The notes under the pieces: model-generated
The model's database searches: none
Told to the model about the DNA's origin: nothing
Seen by the model: the letters and a program-made list of their open reading frames with translations, nothing else
Shown here: positions 1-10,288 of the stretch, one piece after another
Position numbering within the stretch: position 1 is the stretch's first letter
Layout of the letters: each line of letters starts with the position of its first letter
Position numbers and translations under genes: made by a program
NCBI RefSeq assembly: GCF_021018805.1
Contig: NC_086247.1
Coordinates: forward strand, 136,751,602-136,815,601
Length of the DNA: 64,000 bases
Direction: 5' to 3'
DNA from: Prinia subflava
Lineage: Eukaryota > Chordata > Aves > Passeriformes > Cisticolidae

Positions 1-88
1 ATTCTGGAGGCCTTGTTAAAACAAGGTAACATCCCATCCTGACCTAATGCATAGCACAAAGCAGTAACATCATGCACTGTTCTGCCAG

Positions 89-166
89 AATTTGGAATTT
101 TGCCCCGAAGAAAGACAGGAATCAGATGACAGCTTGAGACATGTCTCTGCAGCAGTAAATGGAGTG
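89..166 (+). CDS. KIAA1217: KIAA1217 coding exon, 78 bases
   Basis: Acceptor tgttctgccag ends at 88 and donor gtgagt starts at 167. The 78 bases are open in phase 0 (26 codons, starting NLEFCPEERQ and ending SAAVNGV) and read directly into VYGATTG of the next exon. I do not recall the human residues well enough to confirm this exon by homology. The call rests on matching phase, an open frame and good splice sites. It could be a cassette exon. Confidence 0.7.
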
Positions 167-3100
167 GTGAGTTCACGAGGTCTGCGCTTCCCCGAGATTA
201 ATCTTGGGGGAAAAAAAAGTCCTGTAAAGATAAAAGCCCTGAATAACTAAGTAATCCAACTTTCCCCCTTAGGTGTATGGGGCTACAACAGGATCTCCCA
301 CAAATAGTGACCATCCTAAAGAGAAGAGGGAAGGGAGAACTGAAGAAGAATTGGGTTCTGATTCATCCAGTACAGCTGACAGTAAAATTGGCTTTTCAAT
401 GAATGACAGTTCTACATTTAGCAAGGGTTTGTTTGTAGACAGTACAGACTATTCTAACAAAAACCTTCAGAATATGAACACAAACCTGTCTGGTGTCAGT
501 TTGCCAGAGGAGGACAAACGGAGAGGGGCTCAAGATATCGTAGGATCACATTTTCCAGCCGTTGAGACTGGAAAACAAAAGCCAAACTACAGACTGTCGA
601 GAGATGCTCACCAGGGTGTGCTGCAGGGTGAAGCCTTGCAGAGTACAGGCAAGCACATCCCCATCAGCAGCGTTGCCCCTCTCCTGAGGCATGCACAGGA
701 GGCTGCGGGGCCTCAACCTTCCCTGCAGGAGCAGGAAAGTTCTGCAGGCAACTACAGTCAGGTTGTGCTGAGACCCAGAGTGTCCAGAGCAAACAGTGTG
801 GGCAGCATTGAAGAGACAGACTCTCCAGCCAGCTCTCCAAGTGAGGACAACCCACCCACAGAAAACATTGCCTTCATGATCACTAAAACAGCTGTCCAGG
901 TGCTCTCGAGTGGGGAGGTTCACGACATAGTCAGCCGGAAAGGAGGAGACGTGCAAACAGTCAACATCGACGCCAGGAAGGATGTGGCATCAGAGAGGGG
1001 CATCCCTGAGAACACAGACAGCGAAGAGCCAGTGGTGTGTCTGGACAAAAAACCCGTCATCATCATTTTTGATGAGCCGATGGATATTAGGTCAGCGTAC
1101 AAACGGCTTTCTACAATTTTTGAGGAATGTGATGAGGAATTGGAAAAAATGATGACAGATGAAAAGATAGAAGAAGAGGAGGAGGAAGAAAATGAAGCAC
1201 ATGAAGTCTCTGAGAGGCAGAAGGAAGAGTTACCAGCAGCTAATGACAGAAAAGCGACCACAGAGCATTCTGCAGCTCATGGTCCCCATGGGCCGTACCT
1301 ATTTAACCTTCAGTCTGACTCTGCAGAAAGCAGATCTCCTGCAGAGGAGGAAAGCACAAAGACAAATTTTAACAAATACCGTCAAATCTATGGGCTAAAC
1401 ACAGAAACAAACTCAGACTCTGCTGATCAGTTGGGAAGCAGGCAGGATTCTAAGAAAAAATTTAAGTTTAAGTTCCCTAAAAAGCAGCTGGCCGCTCTGA
1501 CGCAGGCGATACGGACAGGAACCAAGACTGGGAAGAAGACCTTGCAGGTTGTGGTCTATGAAGAAGAGGAGGAAGATGGGACCCTGAAACAGCACAAGGA
1601 AGCAAAGAGATTTGAAATCACTAGGCCTCAGTCTGAGGAGAGTGATAAAAGTCCTTCTGGGAAGCAAGAGGGACCCTCTGGAGCTGCAGTGTCCCTGTCT
1701 AGGACTGATGAAATTCGACAGAGTACATACAGAACGCTAGACAGCCTTGAGCAGACTATAAAGCAGCTGGAAAACACCATCAGTGAAATGAGTCCAAAAC
1801 CTATCCCTGAAAACACATACACCTCTGAGGGAAGCACTGTCCCCTTCTCTGCCCAGATAGTACCAGAGACCCCATCCCGAGAGCGTGTAGTGCTGGATGA
1901 GAGCCTTGCTGGTGTAGAGCCCCCTGCATCACTCCCAGCCACTTCACGTAAGGTACCTTAGTCCGAGAAATCAAACCTCCAGCTGCTTTCTAAAATCTGC
2001 AATAATCACCATTAAACAAGAGGGTCTTGTGATTTGTTTGCTTCCTTTCAGGTGGCTTGTTTGGGCTCCCCACAAGGTGTCTAACAGCTAATAGACCATT
2101 GGTTTTTGGGGTTTTTTTAATCCTTGCTGCTGATTGGTGATGGGCAAATGCAGGGGAGCTTGGTCGAATAATCCTCTGTGTGAAATGACAAGTGTCACTG
2201 ACATGAAATCCAGGCTGATCAGTAGCTGAGCAGTTTTCTCCATTTGATTCTGGAAATTAACACCTGCGGTGTGAAGCTCCTGAACTTTCCCTGCATGTAG
2301 TACTGTGGCTTTTTTTTTGGCGCATGGTGTGCACTCCTCTCTTCAAGCACTCTGGCACTGACCATGCCTTCTTGTCTCCCCTCCTGCCCCTCCACTCGTT
2401 TCCGCAGGGCTCCAGCGCTGCCTCCCAGACAAGCCGGATGCCGGTGCCCATGGCTTCGAAAACTAGACAAGGAAGCATGGAGAAATCAAGCAAACAGCAC
2501 AAGCTGCAGGATCCACGCCAATACAGACAGGTAGTTTTACCCTAAACCTGGTGTTTGGATGGACATTTCATGTTGTTTGTTAATTTAAAAACTCCAGTAA
2601 CTGACTGAGATTATACCAAATATCGGATGCCTGAGGTCTGACTGGACATCCTGGATCCTGGGGGCATGACAGTACTGATCTTTTCACCATGCTTGTGCAT
2701 GCATGTCTGCAATAAAACACCTGCTGCTTTTTTTGTTTGGTTGGGTTTTGGGTTGTTTGTTTGTTTGTTTGTTGGGTTTGGCTTTTTTTTTTCCCTTTTT
2801 TTTTTTTTAACTCTGGTATTCAGCTGTAATTTTAAGATGGTCAACTACCTGTTTACTCTCCATTCGGTAAATGTGGTGGTTCCGTAGGAGAACTGGGAAT
2901 GCCTGTGTTCAGAGTCTTTGCAGGAAGGCTGGACACTAACGCTGGTGTAGGTGGTGTGGGTGCGCACTAACCCGCGGCGGGACGTCTCACGCTGCCAGCG
3001 CGGCATGGCCGGGCCGTGCCCGCTCTGTCACACGTAGGTCGCGCCTTCGCACAAAGCTCTCTCGGCTCCTCCTCTATGCACTCTCCGTTGGGCACTTCGG

Positions 3101-3747
3101 GTTTTCTACCAGGTCCAGTCCATGGCTGCAGGACTTAGCTCAGGCCTCCAGCTGTTAGTTCTGATTCTCTGTAAGGCTGTTTTCCCAGGTCCTGTTGGTT
3201 TATCGTGTTACTGGCTTTCTGACAAACTGTCTCCTGACATCTTTATTTGCAGGCTAATGGAAGTGCTAAGAAAGCTGGTGGGGACTATAAGGCTACTTCT
3301 CCTACCCTACCTGCTTCTAAGATCCCAGCCTTTTCTCCCACTTCTGGGAAAAGCAGCTCAGCACCTGCTTCTAGCGGTGACAGCTCTAACCCTCTTAATC
3401 CACCTACTAAAACCTCCATTCCTTCCTCCTCCCTTCTCGGTCCTCAGACAGGTCGCATTACTTACTCTACCTCCCTCATCCCCTCTGTCTCTAACGGCTC
3501 CTCCAAGTTTCAGAGCCCCACTTACCCAGGGAAGGGTCACCACCTCTCGTTCTCGCTGCAGACTCAGAACGGCCGACCACCCCCTCCTTCCTCCTCTACC
3601 TCCTCCCCCTCCTCTATCTCCCCCCCTTCCCTGAGCCAAGGTATGAAGAGCATCAGGACAATCCACACCCCTAGTTTCAACAGCTACAAGGCACAGAACG
3701 GGAATGCCGGCAAGTCCGCGCCCTCCACGGTCAAGGAGCCATCCTAA
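89..3747 (+). CDS. KIAA1217: KIAA1217 (sickle tail homolog, SKT) coding region, 3' part: join 89-166, 273-1952, 2408-2530, 3253-3747
   Basis: Four exons join in one frame (78+1680+123+495 bases) to give 791 residues ending at TAA 3745-3747. All junctions are phase 0. I recognise the product as the C-terminal part of KIAA1217, from the segment DPRQYRQ-ANGSAKK, the motif GKGHHLSFS and the ending IRTIHTP...SYKAQNG. KIAA1217 is a cytoplasmic, coiled-coil-containing relative of SRCIN1/p140Cap; mouse Skt is needed for normal notochord and intervertebral-disc development. Visible parts are a Ser-rich linker, a conserved block with KKPVIIIFDEPMDIRSAYK, a Glu-rich run, a Lys-rich block (KKKFKFKFPKKQ), a probable coiled coil (TLDSLEQTIKQLENTISEM) and a Ser/Pro-rich tail. 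The human protein is about 1.9k residues, so more than half lies left of the window. Gene identity rests on recalled similarity, not on a search. Confidence 0.93.
273..1952 (+). CDS. KIAA1217: KIAA1217 large coding exon, 1680 bases
   Basis: Acceptor cccccttag ends at 272. The exon opens with GTG (Val) of VYGATTGSPT; this is a mid-protein codon, not a start. Donor: the frame requires the exon to end at 1952 (tca cgt aag|gtacct), giving SRK then GSSAASQ in the next exon; the competing gtaagg at 1948 would break the frame. Features in order: Ser/Thr-rich N-terminal part; a conserved region at about 1020-1160 (PVVCLDKKPVIIIFDEPMD, then a predicted helix EECDEELEKMM); a Glu run at about 1170-1195; a Lys/Phe-rich basic block at 1450-1560 with VVVYEEEEED; and a predicted coiled coil at about 1705-1790. 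Intron retention would end the protein two codons after the exon, at a stop at 1959-1961. Confidence 0.95.
1953..2407 (+). other. KIAA1217 intron, 455 bases
   Basis: GT at 1953, AG at 2406-2407 with tract ctcgtttccgcag. It holds a short T/G-rich run (about 2101-2118) and nothing else I can support. Confidence 0.9.
2408..2530 (+). CDS. KIAA1217: KIAA1217 coding exon, 123 bases
   Basis: Acceptor tttccgcag ends at 2407; donor gtagtt starts at 2531. There are 41 whole codons, phase 0 at both ends, from GSSAASQTSRMPVP to KLQDPRQYRQ. The sequence is basic and Ser-rich with no fold visible. The KLQDPRQYRQ end followed by ANGSAKK matches what I recall of the human protein, which anchors the gene call. 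Because it is phase symmetric, the exon could be skipped without a frameshift. Confidence 0.95.
2728..2808 (+). repeat. T/G-rich low-complexity tract with (TTTG)n
   Basis: A run of T and G with TTGGG steps and four or more TTTG units, ending in long T runs. It is simple low-complexity DNA on the coding strand of KIAA1217 and resembles, on the complementary strand, the A/C-rich tracts in ARHGAP21 introns. Confidence 0.85.
2961..3100. promoter_or_regulatory. Small CpG-dense patch in last KIAA1217 intron
   Basis: I count about 18 CpG dinucleotides in about 140 bases, including CCCGCGGCGGG and GTCGCGCC, in a locus otherwise poor in CpG. It is too short for a classical CpG island. It could be an intronic regulatory element, an alternative or antisense promoter, or a remnant of GC-rich repeat. 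Its function is inferred only from composition. Confidence 0.4.
3253..3747 (+). CDS. KIAA1217: KIAA1217 terminal coding exon (495 coding bases) with stop codon
   Basis: Acceptor tttatttgcag ends at 3252. The exon opens ANGSAKKAGGDYK and ends VKEPS with TAA at 3745-3747. The product is a Ser/Pro-rich disordered C-terminus with conserved islands (LPASKIPAFSP, SLIPSVSNGSSKFQSP, GKGHHLSFSLQ, IRTIHTPSFNSYKAQNG). A 53-base stretch at 3580-3632 contains only two purines and encodes a Pro/Ser run. The same DNA is open in a second plus-strand frame (3122-3634), but that is a by-product of the pyrimidine-rich composition. Confidence 0.96.
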   Translation, partial: ANGSAKKAGGDYKATSPTLPASKIPAFSPTSGKSSSAPASSGDSSNPLNPPTKTSIPSSSLLGPQTGRITYSTSLIPSVSNGSSKFQSPTYPGKGHHLSFSLQTQNGRPPPPSSSTSSPSSISPPSLSQGMKSIRTIHTPSFNSYKAQNGNAGKSAPSTVKEPS

Positions 3748-4418
3748 AGGCTAAGCACCGCACACCTGCCAGGTCACCAAGGCTTTTTGCTCACTTTCAA
3801 AGAATCCGCAGCCAATATTTTAACCAGGGAATGTAACCATTTTGTTGTATTGCTGGAGGCTTAATACTAATCACGTGCTAAATACTGAATTACTACACTA
3901 GATTAGAGTGAAGCTTTTTGGAAAATGGTTGCTGTTGTAATGATAAAAGAGCATTTTCTTTCTATAGGCAGCACCTCGTACAAAAAGTGTGAGGGCGTGT
4001 GAGTGAACTTGACTGCGCGTGCACAGTGGTGTACTGAGCACGGGGAATTGTATGGTTAAAAATTTACTAAGTTGTTTTGTATAAAGCTATTTTTCATTAT
4101 GGGGTCTAGAAGTGAACAGAGATATACTAAAGTGTGATTATATTCAACTGTAAAACTGAAACTAAAATATTTTTCTTTTATTTTGGTGTTATTTAGCTTT
4201 GTTACAGATTTCTATTTTTGTCAACAAATGTCATGGTTCCTTTCGAGATCTTTTTGCCAAAACATTTTGATACTATTGTAATGTACATTTGAAAGTAGTA
4301 TGCTGGACAGTAAACCTCTGCACAAGAAACAGAAGACTGGTCTTACATGTGTATGAGGCAACTCAACTTATTGCACTGCCATTCAGATTATATTTAAGAA
4401 TTTGCCAGCCAAGGAAAA

Positions 4419-4424
4419 AATAAA
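4419..4424 (+). terminator. Proximal poly(A) signal AATAAA of KIAA1217
   Basis: AATAAA in ggaaaaaataaattg, about 670 bases after the stop codon. It is a candidate for a shorter 3' UTR. Confidence 0.45.
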
Positions 4425-4610
4425 TTGTTTTACTTATATAGATAGTTGCTGATTACTTTTTTTCTTAGCTAAATCCACCCTTTTTCCTTCATTTTTATTT
4501 TACTGAGACCTGGTAGCCCATTAATGTATTGCATTGTGGATTTTAAAATGTACACTTCAGTACTGTTCTGTATACTGGCAAACTTTTGTACATATCTATA
4601 AATATCTATA

Positions 4611-4620
4611 AATAAATAAA
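4611..4620 (+). terminator. Tandem poly(A) signals of KIAA1217
   Basis: Overlapping AATAAA hexamers (4611-4616, 4615-4620) followed by G/T-rich sequence. This is the likeliest main polyadenylation site. Confidence 0.6.
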
Positions 4621-4640
4621 TACTGTATGTGGCTGGGCAC

Positions 4641-7600
4641 ATAGAGTAGTTTTACCACACCAAAGTTAATTTTTATGCATGCTTAAAAGTATATATGGGA
4701 AAGGGTTGAAAAAGATGGATATCAGTTAAATAGGAGAAGAGCAAGAAACTCGCATAGCTAATGGTTTTGTAAATAAATTTATTTGTATAACACCATAATG
4801 TAATATACAGAACTATGATAAGCAAAGATCTTTACAAAAATAAAGGGCTGCATGCTTATATATTTGTATTTTGTCACTAGTAACTTTTCAGATGGTCTCA
4901 ATTGGCTGTTCAGCTGTTTGCCTGAGGGTGTTAAGCCATTAGGAGAAAACCTGATTTTCCCCAGATTAAGGTCATACATAGTTATTAATTTCAAAATGGG
5001 GTCTTTCAAATTGCAGTCAATAAAAGCTTAGTGCTGGAACTCCAAGTTAGAAAACCAGCAAGCAAAGACAAAACTTTGAGTGACTGAATGTGATATCACC
5101 CCTTGCACTTGAGGTATTCCTTGTTTTATTTCCCCTTGTGAAAGGGGAAGTTTCCTAGAAGCATCATTCCAAGGCGGTGCCCTCGGAGGGTGCATCACAT
5201 GCATCTGGAGAATGAACTCTGAGCCATCCCTCAGGAGCACGGCTCACAGGCTGCCTCAGCAGGGGCCGGTCCGTGCCATGCCCTGCACTGGCGCCAGCCA
5301 AGGCTCCTGCGGAGCACAGGAGCTGAGCCCGGCCAGGATGGGCTGGGGCGGCCAAAGCAAAGCGTGAGGCACGGTCAGAGCGCCCACAGGGACCCTCTGG
5401 AGTGGAGCCAGCTCCCTTCCAGCCAGGGCAGAACAGCGGGCACTGGTGGCTCCAGTGCCTGCTCTGTTCTCTGCTCTCTCACACACGGAGTACGGGATTG
5501 CCCGACGTGCCTGATCAGTGCTGCAGCTCGTCACCAACTCCCCGTGCAAGAGGCAGCACACACAGAGCACCAGCAGGCTGGGCACGCTGCTCCCCCTTCA
5601 CACAGGCAAAACCTAACCTCAAGCTGAATGATGGATGTAGCAGGGTTTGTTCCTCAGCTGTTTGTCTGACACGTGCCAAGGGTCGGACACTTACCCAGAA
5701 ACAGTGACTTACACTAGGAACTGACTGTGTGTAATGGCCCCTGAGGGGTCCCCCATGGGCCATGGCACTGGCAGGCAGGGTCCCCACGGCTCTGGCACTG
5801 CTCCACAGCTGCTTCTCAGCGGCTCTGCAGGCGAGGGGCTACAGCAGCACACTCTGCCTCTGGCTCACCTTGGACAATGGTTGTATAACTAACCAAGGAC
5901 CCTGCACAGGGTGCACAGGAGTGAGGCAGTGCTGTGCTCACTGCCTGTGGTGCTGAATGTGAGAACTGCCATCAGGCAGTGAACACCACACCCACTGGTG
6001 ACCTTCACCTTTGGTGCACCTGCTCAGTGTTGGGGGCTCAGTCAGCTCATAACCCACTGCACAGCCAGCCAGCACTGCCGGGACTGTCCTGAGTCAGGCA
6101 GAGTTTATTCCCTCTCCATCCTGCTTGTCCAGCAATGGAGTCACCAGGCTTTCACAAACACAGGCAGGGAAGAGCTGTACACAGGTTGTTGCCCTGCAAA
6201 ACCATCAAGTCTGTAAATAATTTCTTTGGACACAGAAGAAATCAGAACTGGACACTAGTGCAAAGGGTTCCCCAATGCAAACCAGTTATGAAGAACAGTT
6301 TTGGTGGAGGTGTCTGCCAGTGAAGTTTGGATCAAGCATGGGACAGGTACCACTGCAACAGCAGCTGTGCACCGGCAGAGCAGCCCCAGCCCCACTGCTC
6401 TGAAACCCAGCAGTGAGGCAGCTCACTGAAGGAGCTGGAAGGAAAGCAGGACCTCCCTGCTGCCTGCTGTAGAGCCAGACAAGGACTTGATAGCAGAGTA
6501 AGCATCGTCTCTGTGTCAGCCAGCTCGTCCTAGAGGCAGGGAGTGCAGCAAAACCAGAGAGACAGCACAGAGCCCCTGCCCTGGGCAGGACAGAGGGGGG
6601 AAGGCAGAGCAGGAAGAGGGAGGGATGTACAGGACATCTGAAGTGTACAGGGCCAAAATCCATCTGATCCACACTGAAAGGCAGCCCTTCCTGCAGGCTT
6701 AAAAACGCGTGGATTCAATAGCAAATGGTGAAGGCAGACTTTTCAGTCTCCTGACTGGGAGCCAAAGGTGCACTGCAGCCCAGCTTTAAGCCATTCTCCC
6801 TCCAGGCCACACATCAGCCCACACCCCTTTCCAAAGGCTGGCACAATTAATTGGTTAATTACTATCTACATGTGAATGGTGTTACAACCTGGCTTTGGGA
6901 ACAAAACCACAGCTTTTTGTAGTAAATGAGTCCACATTTCAAACTCTTCATCCTGCCTGAACACAGTGGAGAGGCTCTCAGAGGCTGCACAGGAACCTGA
7001 GGCCCTTGATGTGCAGCTCAGCAAAGAATTCCTTCAGCTCTGCAGCAGCACAAAAGAAGTTATGAAACTGCCTGGACTGGGGCCATGCCTTAATTCCACA
7101 TCAACAGTGCTGTGAGCGATACTAATGGCACCATAGTAAGCCCTTTAAAGTCTTAAAAAGCAGTCACACAGCACCTTCCCCACTCCTGAAAAGGCAGTTC
7201 AGACTAAACCACTGATCACCACTGAAGCAGGAATTGCTGTTAGGGACCATTTAAAAAATCCAAACACTACCATTGCTACCAAAACATTTTATTATTTCTC
7301 CATCAGATGTCAGCTTATCCTGTCCCTAACAACTTGCAGCTTCACAGCTCCAACCAATCCTCAGACCAGAAGTACTTTCCAAACCCATCTGAATCCTTCT
7401 AATAAAATACAGAAACAAAAAACGGACACAAACAGCAATGTTTAGAAACTGTTTAAACATTAAAAAAATCCCTTTTTGCTCCATAACACTGGCACAGCTT
7501 GCCCAGGGAAGCTGTGGAGCTTTCAGCTGTGGAAATACTCAAAACTCAGTCACAGCCCCAGCCCAGAGCAAGCTGCCCTGGCAGCACTGAGCTCAGTGAT

Positions 7601-9435
7601 CCCTGCCTGCCTCAGCAGCTCTGCCACCCTGTGGAGCTGTCCATCCCACTGAATCCAGCTTCCAGAGGGAACACTGACAGCATCCATCTCAGGACAGTCT
7701 ACTGTATGCATGCACGTCCCTTCTTAAGTCAATCACCCAGATTCCACAGGAGGGGGAAAAAGAGCAAGAAAAAAGAAAAAAACAACACAGTAAAAAAACA
7801 CTACAGGTAGCTGCTGTTACGATCAGGGCATAGCAATGACTCCTAAAAATGTCTATTTTCTCAGCTGCAACACTGGCTGAAATTTAAGGTGACCCAAATC
7901 TTGCCAGTCTTCAAGAAGCAGACAACATCTTCAGCGTTTTTCCAGCCTCATATATGCAGTCACTCACTACTTTCTTCAGGGGGAGCTCAGTATCCTCCTC
8001 TCCCTGATCCCTGGCAGATGCTCCCTGCATCTCTGCCCCAAGTCATGGATTTCCCCTACATGTTCCATGCTACCACAGTGCAGCAGCAGAGAATACCATG
8101 GAAGCTGATGAGGCTAAATAAATTTGTACCTGCAGCACTGTCAGCCAATACAAGTCATGTTTTGCATGTTTATTTCCTAAGTTCCTAATTTTTCAGAAGA
8201 TCTTGTGTTCTTTCATTGAATACAATTACAGTTCTATATTCCCAAAGACAAAAGCTGACAGCCACATGTTTGGTTCAGGAGTAAAATTATCAGTTACCTA
8301 TAAACACAACAAAATGGAAATTCACCCATCAAAACGTCTAAGCAGAGGGGGTGCAGAGCCCCAGGCTCCCCTGTGCACCTCCCTAAGTACACTGCTTCAC
8401 TGAGAAGCCTCTCTGATTTCCTGTGGATGCTCAGCACACACTGACGAGCTTCTCAGACTAATGATGGGACCAAACACAGCTCCGCTAAAAGACAATGGGT
8501 ACTCGCTGATGAGCAGCGTTAGAGGTGTCTCAACACTGTATTCTGAAAGCCCAGTAAAATGTTCAATTACACTTCACTGAAACACAAACCATCCTCAGTT
8601 ACTCTGCCCTTCACAAAACACACCCGTTCTTCCCAACACCGCACCCACCTCCCGTCTGCTCCAGGAGGAAGAGACATTTTAGTTTGCATGGAGACCACAA
8701 GAATATGGTTCATTTTTTATGGGACCCGGTATTAGATGCAGCCAATTACGTGGTGAGAACTTTCACAGAGGTCAGCTGTTGTATCTGGGAGTTTTCTTGA
8801 CAGCCGATTTTTGTAATGATTTCTCAGAAGGATCAAACCCACAGCAGATCAAAGCACAGGACTGTTCCAGTCACTCAGGAAAGAAAGGAGGTCTGCCTAA
8901 AAGCACATCAGCCAACAAATCCCAGTGCCACAATTCCTTCTCCTCACAGTAACTGCACACACTGATAGAGGTTTAATCCTCTGCCAGGCAAGAAACAGTG
9001 TAAGACACAGGACACCCAAAATGATGAACAGCTGCTTTGTTTTCAAGTAGGTGTGTAAGAACATACAATAAAAAAAAAAAAACAAAAAAACCGATAGAGT
9101 TCAAATACAGATGAGTTTTTAGGGTAGAAACGCTTTTTTTTAGTTAAAATACTACAGTATTGTTCTGACTGGCAGATATACTGATGTTCATTCTTACTTT
9201 ACAAAACCTGCACATTAAACCTTAGAATCAAATTATGTATCAAGATGAAAATATTTAACAAACTGCATCTCTCACCTGCTGACCTGCACAGGGTGGCCCC
9301 ACAACCAAAAGATTAGAGAGAGGTGTCCTTCATCCAGGAGGAACTGCAGGTTTGGTGATCCCAAGAGCAATTACTGACTGCAGCTTATAAATGGGACACT
9401 TCAGAACCGTTCATCAGAAAGAAATTCAATCACAC
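4641..9435. other. Intergenic interval between the convergent genes
   Basis: No open frame here has splice structure, codon bias or similarity that I recognise. 4641-5160 and 8700-9435 are AT-rich; about 5180-8700 is clearly richer in G+C, with many CAG/CTG and CCC words and no recognisable CR1. It includes a self-complementary AAATAAATTTATTT (4771-4784) carrying poly(A) hexamers on both strands, and a minus-strand AATAAA at 7288-7293. A long ARHGAP21 3' UTR isoform or a non-coding RNA is possible but unproven. Confidence 0.6.
4771..4784. terminator. Palindromic double-sided poly(A) signal
   Basis: AAATAAATTTATTT reads AATAAA on both strands. It sits just past the KIAA1217 end and facing ARHGAP21, so it could act as a backstop for transcripts from either side. 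This role is inferred. Confidence 0.35.
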
Positions 9436-9454
9436 AAAGAGTCACCAAAACAAT

Positions 9455-9460
9455 TTTATT
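9455..9460 (-). terminator. Poly(A) signal of ARHGAP21
   Basis: TTTATT on the plus strand reads AATAAA on the minus strand, about 830 bases after the ARHGAP21 stop codon, with a G/T-rich downstream element. Confidence 0.6.
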
Positions 9461-10190
9461 TCCAGTGTTTAAGTGGGTATGCACACAGGCATGATACAGG
9501 TTTGGATTCATTAGGTCTTCATGCAGAATTATATTCTCGATAAAAGAAACCAGTTCCATCCAGTATCCACTATCTACACGCCTATGTTACAACATTTATA
9601 TCAAATCTGGTATCTGAAGAAAAGATACACATGTAATATGTACAGTTAAGTTACTTATTTTACAGAAAGATTAGAAATTCAAGTCACATAAAACTCAAAA
9701 TCTGTATTAAAATTGGAAATATAAAACTCCAATATTTACTGGAATGCCTAAGGAATGGAAGCTCTGTAGCCACCTGTGTTAACATTTGTAAAATGTAATG
9801 AAACTCATTAACAGTAAAATGCATTCATTTGTTTGTAATAAGTTTCTCTAATTTAGCAATATGGCACCCTAACAAACCAAATGAATTTATAATGAGGCAC
9901 TTGTTAGTGACTAAACCAAAAGAACAATTTTCCTGCATACTAATGCCAGGCCAACTCTCAGTCAGAAAACCATGTATATACTACACAGCATGTTGCATCA
10001 GATGCTTTGTTCAACATTTGTATGCAGCCATCAAATATACTTTATCTTAAAATATATATATATACTTTAACTTTAGTGTTCTTCTGGCTGTGGTAATGCA
10101 CTGTGAAGACGTTCCACAGAGCACATTGATGAAACCAGCCCAAATGAAGGCTGCATAACAACAACAGTACAGGAAAAAATATTTATATAT

Positions 10191-10227
10191 GTACACACAC
10201 ACACGCACACACACACGCGCACACACA
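10191..10227. repeat. (CA)n microsatellite in ARHGAP21 3' UTR
   Basis: ACACAC run with a few CG interruptions on the plus strand, so it reads as a TG repeat in the ARHGAP21 mRNA. It is probably polymorphic in length. Confidence 0.9.
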
Positions 10228-10288
10228 GAGTTACTGGGAAGTGTAACAGTAAGTTAATGAATTGCTGCAGTGGACATATCTTCCCATT

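Larger units (their letters stand above)
2531..3252 (+). other. KIAA1217 last intron, 722 bases, with GT-rich tract and CpG-dense patch
   Basis: It begins GTAGTT and ends tttatttgcag. It carries a T/G-rich low-complexity tract (2728-2808, including TTTG repeats) and a compact CpG-dense patch (about 2961-3100). Both are described separately. No exon is seen between. Confidence 0.9.
3748..4640 (+). other. KIAA1217: KIAA1217 3' UTR (end approximate)
   Basis: AT-rich non-coding sequence after the stop. AATAAA signals occur at 4419-4424 and as a double AATAAATAAA at 4611-4620, followed by the GT-containing tactgtatgtggctggg. Cleavage is most likely around 4630-4645, with a possible shorter form near 4440. 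The upstream part contains TTTTATTTTGGT and TGTAAATA-like elements. The exact end cannot be fixed without transcript data. Confidence 0.7.
9436..10288 (-). other. ARHGAP21: ARHGAP21 3' UTR (end approximate)
   Basis: AT-rich sequence after the TGA stop on the minus strand. A poly(A) hexamer (AATAAA, minus strand, 9455-9460) is followed by T/G-rich sequence (TTGTTTTGGTGACTC), so cleavage is likely near 9435-9445. It contains a TG/CA dinucleotide tract (10191-10227) and a TA run (10052-10063). Longer forms reaching 7288 are possible. Confidence 0.7.

Noticed and set aside
1..25. Possible exon end before aag|gtaaca at the left edge
   Set aside because: In the phase needed to join the exon at 89 it contains a TAA (17-19), and the intron would be only 63 bases.
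3122..3634. 170-codon open frame overlapping the last KIAA1217 exon in another frame
   Set aside because: It starts in the intron and stays open because of the pyrimidine-rich exon; the KIAA1217 frame matches the known protein.
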